The notes: a model not told the origin generated them from the sequence alone. A DNA stretch of 64,000 nt from Pseudomonas sp. UYIF39 (GCF_029963765.1 NZ_JALBYU010000002.1:124001-188000); one strand, 5' to 3'. Positions 17,322 to 25,743 are shown, counted from the stretch's first letter. A program made the numbers and translations.

Positions 17322-18158
17322 CTAACTACGGCTCAAATACGCCTTCCCATAATGCCGCTCCATCCGCGCCTGAATCAGCTCCAACCCAATCGACATCACC
17401 CAATAAATCACCGCCGCTGTCGTCAGCATTTCGATGTAGCGATAGCTCGAACGCCCATACGATTGCGCCAAAAACATCACCTCCCAAACCCCCATCACCG
17501 AGATCAGCGACGAGTCTTTGAGCATCGAGATGAATTGGTTGGTGGTCGGCGGGATGATGGTGCGCATGGCCTGGGGCAGGGTGACGCGCCAGAAAATCAC
17601 GGTTTCGCGCATGCCCAAGGCCAGGGATGCCTCGCGTTGGCCGTGGGGGACGCCGAGGATGCCGGCGCGGAAGATTTCGCTGAGGTACGCGCCGTAATTT
17701 AGCGACAGGGCAATGATGCCGGCGGCGATGGCACCGGGCACGATGCCGAGTTGTGGCAGGCCGAGGTAGATCAGCAGGATCTGGATCAGTAGCGGTGTGC
17801 CACGAAAGAACGAGGCATAGAAGCTCGCAATCCCGAAGGCCACGGCGCTTTTCGACAGCCGTGCCAGGGCGGTGATGAAGCCCAGAAGCGAGGAGGTCAC
17901 GATCGAGCACAGGCACAGAAACAGCGTCAGCGCCGCGCCCTGCAGGAAGCCGTTGGGCGCCAGGTGCAGGCCGATCAGGTTCGGCAGTTTGTCGAGGATG
18001 ATCGAGAACTTCAGGTCGAAGCTCAGGAAGAAGCTGGCGAACAATCCGAGCATCGCTGCCCAGGTCAGGTACAGCCGCGTGCGGAAACCGAAGATCCGTT
18101 GTAGCAGCGACTCAGCCACCGGTTGCGGCGGCTGGGGAGGTTTTGGGAAAGAAGTCAT
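17322..18158 (-). CDS. Polar amino-acid ABC transporter permease (HisM/GlnP-like)
   Basis: 278 residues with a proline-rich N-terminus, an extra first helix (about 30-50) and the HEQRo-type permease core from about 70. The EAA loop reads SEIFRAGILGVPHGQREASLALGMRETVIFWRVTLPQAMRTIIPP, the contact for the ATPase. It transports a polar amino acid across the inner membrane with the binding protein encoded just upstream (the ATGA overlap of four bases couples translation). No ATP-binding gene is present in the operon, so an ATPase from elsewhere must be shared. The divergent homocysteine methyltransferase suggests a methionine- or S-methylmethionine-type substrate; this is inference. Confidence 0.9.
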   Translation of the reverse strand: MTSFPKPPQPPQPVAESLLQRIFGFRTRLYLTWAAMLGLFASFFLSFDLKFSIILDKLPNLIGLHLAPNGFLQGAALTLFLCLCSIVTSSLLGFITALARLSKSAVAFGIASFYASFFRGTPLLIQILLIYLGLPQLGIVPGAIAAGIIALSLNYGAYLSEIFRAGILGVPHGQREASLALGMRETVIFWRVTLPQAMRTIIPPTTNQFISMLKDSSLISVMGVWEVMFLAQSYGRSSYRYIEMLTTAAVIYWVMSIGLELIQARMERHYGKAYLSRS

Positions 18159-18976
18159 TTACTGATGTCGGCACCGATCCATTTTTGCGAGAGCTTGCTC
18201 AACGTACCGTCCTGTTTCAGCTGAGCGAAAACGTCACGCACTTTGGCGTCCCACTGAGCGTCGCCCTTTTCAATGGCCACCGAGTTCGGCTCTGAGTACA
18301 GCGGCTCGCCGGCGAGCTTGAAGCGCTTGTCTTCGGTCAGGCGCGGCTGGGCGGTGACAAGGTTGGTGAGGATCGCATCCAGTCGAACGCCAGCGCCCAG
18401 GCCGAGGTCCTGGAAGGCCACATTGTCGGTGTCATACGGCGCGATCTGCACGTCCTCGAACGGGTACTGCAATTGAGTGTCTTCGGCGCCTTCGATCACC
18501 AGGTTCTTGTTCAGGTAGCTTTCGTAGCTGGAGGCACTGGTGAGGCCGACTTTTTTGCCGCTCAGGTCCTTGGCGCTGTGGATGCTGTCGTCCTTGGCGT
18601 TGACCACGATCACGGCTGGCGAGGCGTAGTACTCGACCGGGAAGTCGAAGACCTCGGCGCGGGCCTTGCTCGGGGTCATGGAGCAGATGCAGATGTCGTA
18701 GCGCCCACTCCAGCGGCCGGCCGCGATCACGTCCCAGGACGGGATTTCGAGGCGCAGTTTGACGCCCAGTTTGTCTGCCACGGCCTTGGCCACGTCGACG
18801 TCGAATCCATCGAGCTGGTTCTGATCATTGAGGAACGAGAAGGGTGGATAGCTTTCCATCAACACGCCCACCAGTTCTTTTTTTTGCTCGACACGATCCA
18901 GCGTCGCGCCGCCAAAGGCTTGGCTGGAGGCAGCCAGAATCGTCAGGCCCAGGGCCAGTAGTGGTTGGAATTTCAC
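18155..18976 (-). CDS. Periplasmic amino-acid-binding protein of ABC transporter
   Basis: GTG start, signal peptide MKFQPLLALGLTILAASSQAFGGA, then an SBP_bac_3 fold: LVGVLMESYPPFSFLNDQNQLDGFDVDVAKAVADKLGVKLRLEIPSWDVIAAG is the typical amino-acid-binding start, with the ligand-binding Arg in CSMTPSKARAEVFDF. 273 residues is the standard size. The stop overlaps the permease start by four bases, forming an operon of two genes without ATPase. The charged residues of the pocket suggest a polar amino acid, but specificity cannot be read. The promoter lies in the 97-base gap shared with the divergent methyltransferase gene. Confidence 0.9.
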   Translation of the reverse strand: MKFQPLLALGLTILAASSQAFGGATLDRVEQKKELVGVLMESYPPFSFLNDQNQLDGFDVDVAKAVADKLGVKLRLEIPSWDVIAAGRWSGRYDICICSMTPSKARAEVFDFPVEYYASPAVIVVNAKDDSIHSAKDLSGKKVGLTSASSYESYLNKNLVIEGAEDTQLQYPFEDVQIAPYDTDNVAFQDLGLGAGVRLDAILTNLVTAQPRLTEDKRFKLAGEPLYSEPNSVAIEKGDAQWDAKVRDVFAQLKQDGTLSKLSQKWIGADISK

Positions 18977-19073
18977 AGTCGATCCCTGATAAAAAAGTGG
19001 TTGTTATTAACCGGATGGTGCGTATTAAATAGTTATAAGAGCGACTCTGATAGTGAGTTATTTTCATAAGCTT

Positions 19074-19988
19074 ATGAGTGAAAAGCATATGGGCGCAGCA
19101 AGCACAGTAATTCTGGATGGCGGCATGGGTCGTGAGTTGCAGCGGCGAGGCGCGCCGTTCAGGCAGCCCGAGTGGTCGGCGCTGGCCTTGAGCGAAGCGC
19201 CACAAGCGGTAGAGGCGGTGCACTCGGCTTATATCGAAAGCGGTGCGAATGTGATTACCAGCAACAGTTACGCGGTGGTGCCGTTTCACATTGGCGAAGA
19301 GCGTTTTGCAGCCGAAGGGCAGGCGCTCGCGGCGTTGGCCGGTGAGCTGGCTCGGCGCGCTGTAGAGGCTTCGGGCAAAGCGGTGCGTGTGGCCGGCTCA
19401 TTGCCGCCGCTTTTTGGGTCCTATCGTCCGGACCTTTTCGATGCTGTTCGGGCGACTGAATTGTTGGCGCCGCTGGTGAAGGGGCTCGCGCCTCATGTCG
19501 ATCTGTGGCTGGCGGAAACCCAGAGCTCAATCGTTGAAGCGCGAGCGATCCACGCCGGTCTGCCAACGGACGGCAAGCCGTTCTGGCTGTCGTTTACCCT
19601 GAAGGATGAGGACACGGACGAGGTGCCGCGCTTGCGTTCGGGTGAGCCGGTGGCTGAAGCCGCCGCCGTGGCGGCTGAGCTGGGCGTCGAGACGTTGCTG
19701 TTCAACTGCAGCCAGCCGGAAGTGATCGGTGCTGCGATTGATGCCGCGCGGGAGACCTTCGAGCGTTTGGGGGTGAAGATTCACATCGGCGCTTACGCCA
19801 ATGCCTTCCCGCCGCAACCGAAAGAGGCCACCGCCAACGACGGTCTGGACCCGTTGCGTGAAGACCTTGATCCGCCGGGTTATTTGCAGTGGGCGGCTGA
19901 TTGGAAAGAGCGCGGCGCCAGTCATTTGGGCGGTTGCTGCGGGATCGGGCCGGAGCACATCGCGGTGCTTGCCCAGAAATTAGCGTGA
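19074..19988 (+). CDS. mmuM: Homocysteine S-methyltransferase
   Basis: Starts at 19053 (GTG), 19074 (ATG, MSEKHMGAAST) and 19089 (ATG) are all possible and none has a strong ribosome-binding site; 19074 is used. The 304-residue protein is a methionine-synthase-type TIM barrel: ILDGGMGRELQRRG at the start, zinc-binding cysteines in LLFNCSQP and in GGCCGIGPEHI at the C-terminus. It transfers a methyl group to homocysteine, using S-methylmethionine (or betaine-like donors in relatives) to form methionine. Its divergent neighbour is an amino-acid ABC transporter, which would fit uptake of the methyl donor. A REP pair follows directly. Confidence 0.88.
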   Translation: MSEKHMGAASTVILDGGMGRELQRRGAPFRQPEWSALALSEAPQAVEAVHSAYIESGANVITSNSYAVVPFHIGEERFAAEGQALAALAGELARRAVEASGKAVRVAGSLPPLFGSYRPDLFDAVRATELLAPLVKGLAPHVDLWLAETQSSIVEARAIHAGLPTDGKPFWLSFTLKDEDTDEVPRLRSGEPVAEAAAVAAELGVETLLFNCSQPEVIGAAIDAARETFERLGVKIHIGAYANAFPPQPKEATANDGLDPLREDLDPPGYLQWAADWKERGASHLGGCCGIGPEHIAVLAQKLA

Positions 19989-19992
19989 AGCC

Positions 19993-20057
19993 AATCGCGA
20001 GCAAGCTCGCTCCCACAGGTTCAACGCAACCCATGTGGGAGCGAGCTTGCTCGCGAT
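19993..20057. repeat. REP pair (inverted REPs) between convergent genes
   Basis: Two perfectly complementary 25-base arms (AATCGCGAGCAAGCTCGCTC and its inverse) separated by 15 bases. It sits between the stop of mmuM and the stop of the convergent acetyltransferase, where it could act as a transcript end or mRNA stabiliser. Confidence 0.9.
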
Positions 20058-20080
20058 TGCGTCCGTTCGGGCGCCGAAGA

Positions 20081-20752
20081 TTACCCGCGGCACTCCGCCA
20101 GGGTTTTCACCTGCCCAGATTCCGTCTGGTTCTCATCGGACAGCCAGCGCTCAAATCCCGCCCCGATTGCCGGCCATTCCGAGTCTAGAATCGAATACCA
20201 CGCCGTATCCCGGTTCTGCCCCTTCACCACCATGTGCTGGCGAAAAACCCCTTCAAAACTGAACCCCAGACGCTCGGCCGCGTATTTGGAGCGGGCGTTG
20301 CCGTTGTTGCACTTCCACTCCAGGCGTCGGTAACCCAAGGCAAACGACTCTTTGGCGAGCAGATAAACCGCCTCGGTGCTTTTCGGCGAGCGCTGCATCG
20401 GCGCGCCAAACGTGACATGGCCGATCTCGATCCGACCTTGAGAAGGAACAATCGACATCAAACTGAGGATGCCCTGCACATCGCCGCTGGCACGGTCGAT
20501 CACGCTGAAGAAGTACGGGTCGCTATTGGCCGCATGATTGTTCAGCCAATCGTTGAACGCGCTGCGCTCCGGGAAAGGACCGTAAGGCAAATAGTCCCAG
20601 AGTTTCGGGTCGGCACCCGGTCCTTGCAGAGCCTCCCACAAACCGTCGGCGTGACGCGCCGGGTCGAGTTTTTCCAGGCGGATGAAACGCCCTTCGATGG
20701 TTTGAACCGACGGTGCCGGAACGCCTTTCCAGTCGGCGAGTGAAATCGACAT
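20081..20752 (-). CDS. GNAT-family N-acetyltransferase (RimJ/RimL-like)
   Basis: 223 residues with AAGGAG seven bases before ATG. The Acetyltransf_3 pattern is present: ...TIEGRFIRLEKLDPARHADGLWEAL, GRIEIGHVTFGAPMQRSPKSTEAVYLLAKESFALGYRRLEWKCNNGNARSKYAAERLGFSFEGVFRQHMVVKG. The NARSKYAAERLGF motif is the acetyl-CoA-binding end of RimJ-type enzymes that acetylate protein N-termini or small amines; the target here is unknown. It is the last of a paiB-GNAT-GNAT operon, with 17 bases to the preceding gene. Confidence 0.85.
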   Translation of the reverse strand: MSISLADWKGVPAPSVQTIEGRFIRLEKLDPARHADGLWEALQGPGADPKLWDYLPYGPFPERSAFNDWLNNHAANSDPYFFSVIDRASGDVQGILSLMSIVPSQGRIEIGHVTFGAPMQRSPKSTEAVYLLAKESFALGYRRLEWKCNNGNARSKYAAERLGFSFEGVFRQHMVVKGQNRDTAWYSILDSEWPAIGAGFERWLSDENQTESGQVKTLAECRG

Positions 20753-20769
20753 GCTGCTCTCCTTGAACC

Positions 20770-21216
20770 TTAAATGGCTTTGCGAAACTGGATGAAACCG
20801 GGGCGTTCGGCAATGCGCTCATAGAGCTGAATCGCAGTGGCATTGGTTTCGTGGGTCAGCCAGTGGACCTTGCAGCAACCGTCCTCTTTGGCTGTCGCGT
20901 AAACGAATTCGATCAACTGTCGGCCGACGCCAGTGCCTCGGGTTTCAGGCGTTACCAACAGGTCTTGCAGGTAGCAGGAGTTTTCGATGCTCCAGTTCGA
21001 ACGATGGTAGATGAAGTGCACCATGCCCACCGCTTTGTCATCGGCCCAGGCCAGCGCGGCATGGGTCGGTTCGCTCGGGTCGAGCATGCGCTGCCAGGTG
21101 CTTTGGGTGACGGCCTCAGGCAGTTCGGTGTTGTAGAAACGCAGGTACGCTTGCCACAAGGGTAACCAGGCGGCGTGGTCGTCGGCGGTGACCTGGCGGA
21201 TGTCGATCTGACTCAT
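20770..21216 (-). CDS. GNAT-family N-acetyltransferase
   Basis: 148 residues with the classical GNAT core: motif A is LQDLLVTPETRGTGVGRQLIEFVYATAKEDG (about 85-115), followed by WLTHETNATAIQLYERI. It acetylates an amine or amino acid with acetyl-CoA; the sequence resembles the spermidine- or small-molecule-type GNATs, and the substrate is not assigned. TTAAGGAAC precedes the start. It lies ten bases downstream of the paiB-like gene and 17 upstream of the second GNAT, indicating one transcript. Operons of PaiB with GNAT (PaiA) in Bacillus affect sporulation and protease genes; the functional parallel is inference. Confidence 0.85.
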   Translation of the reverse strand: MSQIDIRQVTADDHAAWLPLWQAYLRFYNTELPEAVTQSTWQRMLDPSEPTHAALAWADDKAVGMVHFIYHRSNWSIENSCYLQDLLVTPETRGTGVGRQLIEFVYATAKEDGCCKVHWLTHETNATAIQLYERIAERPGFIQFRKAI

Positions 21217-21225
21217 GTTCGTTCC

Positions 21226-21849
21226 TTAACGCATCAAGTGGGCGAGGGCCTGGTCGTGCACATCAGGGCTGGCGGCAAGCCCCTCGCGCACACCGGCGAT
21301 GTCTGCAGCGTTGCGGTTCTGGCTGAGCTTGCGTTTGCCTTCCAGGCGCTGGATCGGCAAGGCAAAACCGACGATGGCCTTGAGCATCCCGTCAATGTAG
21401 TCGGCGGGGGCATCGGCGACTTTCCATGGACTGGCGCGACCCGCTTCATGACGATCAGTCAGCGCGCTGACCAGAGTGAGCAGGCGATCGGCGTCGGTGA
21501 ACACTTCGGCCGTGCCGTACGCATGCACGGCGACGTAGTTCCAGGTCGGCACGACTTTGCCGTGCTCGGCTTTGCTCGGGTAAAACCCCGGGCTGACGTA
21601 AGCGTCGGCACCGGCAAAAATGACCAGGGCTTCGGCGCCGTTCTGCAGTTCCTTCCATTGCGGATTGGCCTTGGCAAAGTGTCCATAAAGGGTGCCATTC
21701 GGGCCCTGGTCTGAGCTCAACAGCAGCGGCAAATGGCTGGCTTGCAGGCCTTGTTCCCCGTGTGTGACCAACACAGCGAGGCGGGTACCGAGTATCTGCT
21801 GGTGCAGTTCATGCAAATCATCTATGGCAAAGCTGCTTGGCGTGTACAT
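21226..21849 (-). CDS. PaiB-like FMN-binding protein
   Basis: Start MYTPSSFAIDDLHELHQQI with AAGGAAAA before it; the ~26 residues upstream in frame are rejected. The 207-residue product is a PaiB-family FMN-binding split-barrel protein: GTLYGHFAKANPQW, ALVIFAGADAYVSPGFYPSK, VPTWNYVAVHAYG, and the C-terminal IVGFALPIQRLEGKRKLSQNR, all hallmark motifs. PaiB of Bacillus was described as a negative transcriptional regulator; in proteobacteria it may bind FMN or haem. It heads the operon with two GNAT genes and is divergent from a MocR regulator, which probably controls it. Confidence 0.88.
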   Translation of the reverse strand: MYTPSSFAIDDLHELHQQILGTRLAVLVTHGEQGLQASHLPLLLSSDQGPNGTLYGHFAKANPQWKELQNGAEALVIFAGADAYVSPGFYPSKAEHGKVVPTWNYVAVHAYGTAEVFTDADRLLTLVSALTDRHEAGRASPWKVADAPADYIDGMLKAIVGFALPIQRLEGKRKLSQNRNAADIAGVREGLAASPDVHDQALAHLMR

Positions 21850-21869
21850 GGAGATTTTCCTTGGCGAAT

Positions 21870-21922
21870 GCCTGCATCCTAGGCAGGCTATTGGTCTGTT
21901 GTAAGAGCCATTAACGACCAAT
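21870..21922. promoter_or_regulatory. Inverted repeats in the paiB-mocR intergenic region
   Basis: Two structures lie in the 90-base gap: GCCTGC-ATCCTAG-GCAGGC (21870-21888) and ATTGGTC-(19 bases)-GACCAAT (21890-21922). Both are placed between divergent start codons and could be operators for the MocR regulator. Confidence 0.45.
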
Positions 21923-21939
21923 TTCATAGGTCCATTGCC

Positions 21940-23490
21940 ATGACCAGCGAGCCACTGTCCTTGTCATTCAACCCGGCCGGTATCGAACTCGATCGCCGTC
22001 AGGGTTTGAGCCGTCAGCTCTATCAAGCCTTGCGGGTGCGAGTGCTCGACGGTCGGCTGGCCAGCGGTACGCGATTACCGGCCAGTCGCGATCTGGCGGC
22101 GGCGTTGTCGATTTCCCGAAACAGCGTGGTCCGGGCCTACGATCAGCTCTACGCCGAGGGCTTTATTGAAGGACGCGTGGGTGACGGGACGTATGTCGCG
22201 CAATTGCCTCAATCAGTATTGCCGGTAAAAAAACTATCCACAAAAGTATCCACAGGGTTGTCAACAGGGTTACCCACAGCCTTATCCACAAATTGGCTGG
22301 ATTTACCTGAGGTTTCATCCAGCAAAGTTATCCACAGCGGTGCGCTCGGGCGCGTGGAAAAGAACCATTTGGCCTTGCCGCCGAGTGGTCCGCCCCGCGC
22401 CTTTCGCGTGGGAGTTCCGGCTTTCGACCTGTTTCCTTTCGAGGTCTGGGCCAAGCTGAATGCGGCTTTCTGGCGTAAACCGGATCTTCAGCAGTTGTGT
22501 TACGGCGATCCTGCGGGCGATGCACGATTACGCGGTTTGATTGCCGCGTATCTGCGCAGCTCCCGGGGGATGCAGTGCACGGCTGAGCAAATAGTGATCA
22601 CCAGTGGCGCACAGCAGGGGATTAGCCTTTGTGCACAGCTGCTGGTAGAGCCGGGCGATGGCGTGGCGATCGAGAATCCGGGGTATCGGGCGGCGGGTCA
22701 TGCGTTCGCCGTGGCCGGTGCGCGATTGCACGGGGTGGCGGTGGACAGCGACGGCATCGACTGCACCGAATTGAACGGGCTCAACGATTGTCGATTGGCC
22801 TATGTCACGCCGTCGCATCAGTACCCGACCGGGGTGGTGATGAGTCTGGCGCGGCGGCTGGAGTTGTTGGCTTGGGCCGAGCGAACCGAGGGTTGGATCG
22901 TCGAGGATGATTACGATGGCGAGTATCGTTACAGCGGCGCGCCACTGGCACCGCTGGCTGCGCTTGATCGTCACGGGCGGGTGCTCTACGTCGGCACGTT
23001 CGGCAAAGTGGCATTCCCGGCATTGCGCCTGGGCTATCTGGTGCTGCCACCGTCATTGGTAGACGCTTTCGCCCAGCGTCGCGCGGTCGATGTGCGCCAC
23101 TCCGAGGTGAGCACCCAGGCCGTCATGGCCGAGTTCATGGCGGCCGGGCATTTCCAGCGGCATATCCGCCGCATGCGCCGCGCCGCGTTGAGTCGCCGCA
23201 ATACTCTTCTGGCCAACTGGCCCTCGGATATTTCCGGGGTTGGCAGCCTGCCGAGTGTGGCGGCTGGGCTGCACCTGGCGGTGGCGGTCGACACTCAGGC
23301 CCGCGAACGCGAACTGATTGAAGCCGCCGCCAGTGTCGATGTGGAGATCAACGGCCTGAGCAGTTACTGGTTACCGGATTCGAGAAACACTGTGGATCAA
23401 CGCGCCGGGTTGGTGCTGGGCTTTGCGGCGGTGCCCGAGGCGGCGATCAGCGCAGCGCTCGGGCGATTGCAAAAGGCTTGGCGTCCCTGA
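21940..23490 (+). CDS. MocR/GabR-family regulator (wHTH plus aminotransferase-like domain)
   Basis: 516 residues. N-terminal GntR winged helix (about 20-85; LPASRDLAAALSISRNSVVRAYDQLYAEGFIEGR) is joined by a long linker (about 90-150) to a fold-type I aminotransferase domain (about 155-510) with PLP-binding lysine in GTFGKVAFPALRLGY and DDYDGEYRY. MocR proteins bind PLP and regulate nearby genes of amine, GABA or vitamin B6 metabolism. It is divergent from the paiB-GNAT-GNAT operon. The linker encodes four-residue repeats such as KLST-KVST-GLST-GLPT-ALST, underlain by a 12-base DNA repeat that resembles DnaA boxes. Confidence 0.92.
   Translation: MTSEPLSLSFNPAGIELDRRQGLSRQLYQALRVRVLDGRLASGTRLPASRDLAAALSISRNSVVRAYDQLYAEGFIEGRVGDGTYVAQLPQSVLPVKKLSTKVSTGLSTGLPTALSTNWLDLPEVSSSKVIHSGALGRVEKNHLALPPSGPPRAFRVGVPAFDLFPFEVWAKLNAAFWRKPDLQQLCYGDPAGDARLRGLIAAYLRSSRGMQCTAEQIVITSGAQQGISLCAQLLVEPGDGVAIENPGYRAAGHAFAVAGARLHGVAVDSDGIDCTELNGLNDCRLAYVTPSHQYPTGVVMSLARRLELLAWAERTEGWIVEDDYDGEYRYSGAPLAPLAALDRHGRVLYVGTFGKVAFPALRLGYLVLPPSLVDAFAQRRAVDVRHSEVSTQAVMAEFMAAGHFQRHIRRMRRAALSRRNTLLANWPSDISGVGSLPSVAAGLHLAVAVDTQARERELIEAAASVDVEINGLSSYWLPDSRNTVDQRAGLVLGFAAVPEAAISAALGRLQKAWRP
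22231..22336 (+). repeat. 12-bp tandem repeat carrying DnaA-box-like motifs
   Basis: Five consecutive 12-base units end in CTATCCACA, GTATCCACA, TTGTCAACA, TTACCCACA and TTATCCACA (starting at 22234, 22246, 22258, 22270, 22282). A sixth exact TTATCCACA lies at 22328-22336. TTATCCACA is the consensus DnaA box. The array is inside the linker coding region of the MocR gene and uses the rare threonine codon ACA throughout. Confidence 0.7.
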
Positions 23491-23512
23491 GGTCGAAGAC
23501 TTTCGTCAGGTT

Positions 23513-24628
23513 TCAGGTCCCGGACTTGATCTTGGTCCAGGCCCGGGTCCGCGCCCGTTCGGCATCACGGGGCAGCGGTTGCAGGGTGTAAAGCGTGCTC
23601 ATCGCCGTTTCGGTGGGGTACAGATTCGGGTTGTTGCGGATCGCCGGGTCGACCAGTTCTGTGGCGTCCTTGTTCGGGTTCGGGTAACCGACGAAGTCGC
23701 TGACCGGTGCAATCACCTGCGGCTGCAACAAGTAGTTGATGAAGGTGTAGGCGTCTTCCGGGTTCTTCGCGCCTTTCGGGATGGAGAGCATGTCGAACCA
23801 GATCGGCGCGCCTTCTTTCGGCAGGCGCATGTCGACGATCACGCCGTTCTTGGCTTCCTTCGCGCGGTTGGCGGCCTGGGAGAAGCTGCCGGAATAACCG
23901 ACCGCGACGCAGATGTCACCGTTGGCAATGTCGGCCATGTACTTGGAGGAATGGAAGTAGGTGATGTACGGACGAATCTTCATCAACAGCGCTTCAGCCT
24001 TTTCGTAGTCCGCCGGCTTCTTGCTGTTGGGGTCCAGGCCGAGGTGTTGCAGGGCCAGCGGCAGAATCTCCGACGGCGAGTCGAGTAGCGCGACGCCGCA
24101 CTGCTTGAGCTTGCTGATGTTCTCTTCCTTGAAGATGAGGTCCCAGCTGTCCACCGGTGCGTTGTCACCCAGGGCGGCTTTGACCTTGTCCGGGTTGAAG
24201 CCGATCAGGATGGTGCCGTACATGTAGGGCACGGCGAATTTGTTGCCCGGATCGTTGCCTTCCAGCAGCTTCATCAGCTTGGGATCGAGGTGGTTCCAGT
24301 TCGGCAGTTTGCTGCGGTCCAGTGGCTGGAACACACCGGCCTCGATCTGCTTGGCGAGGAATACGTTGGACGGCACCACCACGTCATAGCCGGAGTTACC
24401 GGTCAGCAGCTTGGCCTCCAACGCTTCGTTGGTGTCGAAGATGTCGTAGACCAGTTTGGTCTGGGTGTTCTGGGCCTTGAAGTCTTCCAGCGTTTTGGGG
24501 GTGATGTAGTCGAACCAGTTGTAGACGCGCAATGTTCGCTCTTCAGCATGAACGGCACCACTGAGCAATGTGGCGCACAGTACTGTGGGGAAGAGTGCGG
24601 GCGCGATAAAACGCTTGAGACTGATCAT
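23513..24628 (-). CDS. Polyamine-type periplasmic binding protein (PotF/SpuD-like)
   Basis: Signal peptide MISLKRFIAPALFPTVLCATLLSGAVHAEE with GAGGAAT before the ATG. The mature part starts RTLRVYNWFDYITPKTLEDFKAQ, the standard opening of the putrescine/spermidine-binding family, and contains DIFDTNEALEAKLLTGNSGYDVVVPSN and later AVGYSGSFSQAANRA. The 371-residue protein would deliver a polyamine or acetylpolyamine to an ABC permease not encoded here. It follows the amidohydrolase gene by 12 bases, so the two are co-transcribed; the pairing recalls PAO1 PA1410 with aphA-type PA1409. No potGHI genes follow. Confidence 0.9.
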   Translation of the reverse strand: MISLKRFIAPALFPTVLCATLLSGAVHAEERTLRVYNWFDYITPKTLEDFKAQNTQTKLVYDIFDTNEALEAKLLTGNSGYDVVVPSNVFLAKQIEAGVFQPLDRSKLPNWNHLDPKLMKLLEGNDPGNKFAVPYMYGTILIGFNPDKVKAALGDNAPVDSWDLIFKEENISKLKQCGVALLDSPSEILPLALQHLGLDPNSKKPADYEKAEALLMKIRPYITYFHSSKYMADIANGDICVAVGYSGSFSQAANRAKEAKNGVIVDMRLPKEGAPIWFDMLSIPKGAKNPEDAYTFINYLLQPQVIAPVSDFVGYPNPNKDATELVDPAIRNNPNLYPTETAMSTLYTLQPLPRDAERARTRAWTKIKSGT

Positions 24629-24640
24629 TGTTCTAATTCC

Positions 24641-25672
24641 TCATTGGGCGCTTTCAAAACCTTCGAGAACGTTCACGGCATTGATGCCGATTTCTTCTAC
24701 CGCGTAGCCGCCTTCCATCACGAACAGCGTCGGCTTACCGAGGCCGGCGATGCGCGCGCCCATGGCCAGGTAATCCGGGCTGTCGAGCTTGAACTGGGAG
24801 ATCGGATCGTCCTTGAACGTATCAACGCCCAGGGATACGACGACGATATCGGCGCCGTACTTTTCGATCTCTTTGCAGGCTTGTTCCAGCGCGGCGCTCC
24901 AACTGTCCCAACCGCTGCCGGCGGGCAAAGGGTAGTTGAAGTTGAAGCCTTCGCCGGCCCCTTCACCCAGCTCATCTTCGTAGCCGAGGAAGAACGGGAA
25001 CTCCGCTTCCGGATGACCATGGATCGAGGTGAACAGCACGTCGCTGCGCTCATAGAAAATCGATTGAGTACCGTTGCCGTGGTGGTAGTCGACGTCGAGG
25101 ATCGCGACTTTTTTATGGCCCTGATCGAGGAACGCCTGCGCGGCGATGGCGGCGTTGTTGAGGTAGCAATAACCGCCCATCAAATCGCTGGCGGCGTGGT
25201 GTCCTGGTGGACGGCATAAGGCGAAGGCACTGCGGGCGCCGCGCTGAATGACGGCTTGCGCGGTCAACGCGACTTGCGCCGCACTGTATGCCGCTTGCCA
25301 GGTACCGGCGGTAATCGGTGCGCCACCGTCGAAGCTGTAATAGCCGAGCTGGCCGTGCAGGCTGGTGGGCATGATCCGGCGCAGGGTGCGGGCTGGCCAG
25401 GTGTAGGGCAGCAAGTCGCCGTCGGTGCCGAATTCGGTCCAGCGCGTCCAGGCACCTTTGAAGAAGTCGAGGTAGTCGCGGCTGTGGACGCGCGCGATCG
25501 GGTCGAGGCCGAAATCCTGGGGCGCCTCCACAGGGCCGAGGTCGCGGTACTGCACGCGCTGCAGAACATGGTCGGCCCGCGAGGGCATTTCGAAGCAGGG
25601 CATCAGTTGCCCGTCCATCAATTCGCAACGGCCGTGGTGCAGGTGGTGATCGTCCGAGTAGATCGTCAGCAT
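24641..25672 (-). CDS. aphA: Acetylpolyamine amidohydrolase (histone deacetylase superfamily)
   Basis: Start MLTIYSDDHHLHHGRCELMDG with GGAGAACAAGAA before it; 33 upstream residues in the same frame are rejected. The 343-residue enzyme has the zinc amidohydrolase motifs: CRPPGHHAASDLMGGYCYLNNAAIAA, ILDVDYHHGNGTQSIFYERSDVLF, SLGVDTFKDDPI and EGGYAVEEIG. It removes acetyl groups from acetylputrescine, acetylcadaverine or related amines, allowing growth on acetylpolyamines. It is first in an operon with a polyamine-type binding protein. Direct repeats upstream (25744-25774) could bind the convergent-side AraC regulator. Confidence 0.9.
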   Translation of the reverse strand: MLTIYSDDHHLHHGRCELMDGQLMPCFEMPSRADHVLQRVQYRDLGPVEAPQDFGLDPIARVHSRDYLDFFKGAWTRWTEFGTDGDLLPYTWPARTLRRIMPTSLHGQLGYYSFDGGAPITAGTWQAAYSAAQVALTAQAVIQRGARSAFALCRPPGHHAASDLMGGYCYLNNAAIAAQAFLDQGHKKVAILDVDYHHGNGTQSIFYERSDVLFTSIHGHPEAEFPFFLGYEDELGEGAGEGFNFNYPLPAGSGWDSWSAALEQACKEIEKYGADIVVVSLGVDTFKDDPISQFKLDSPDYLAMGARIAGLGKPTLFVMEGGYAVEEIGINAVNVLEGFESAQ

Positions 25673-25743
25673 TTCTTGTTCTCCGCAGGCTGATTCGGTT
25701 GAACACAGTCTTGCGGCGCGCGGCGTTTGAGAGAACGGCAGGA

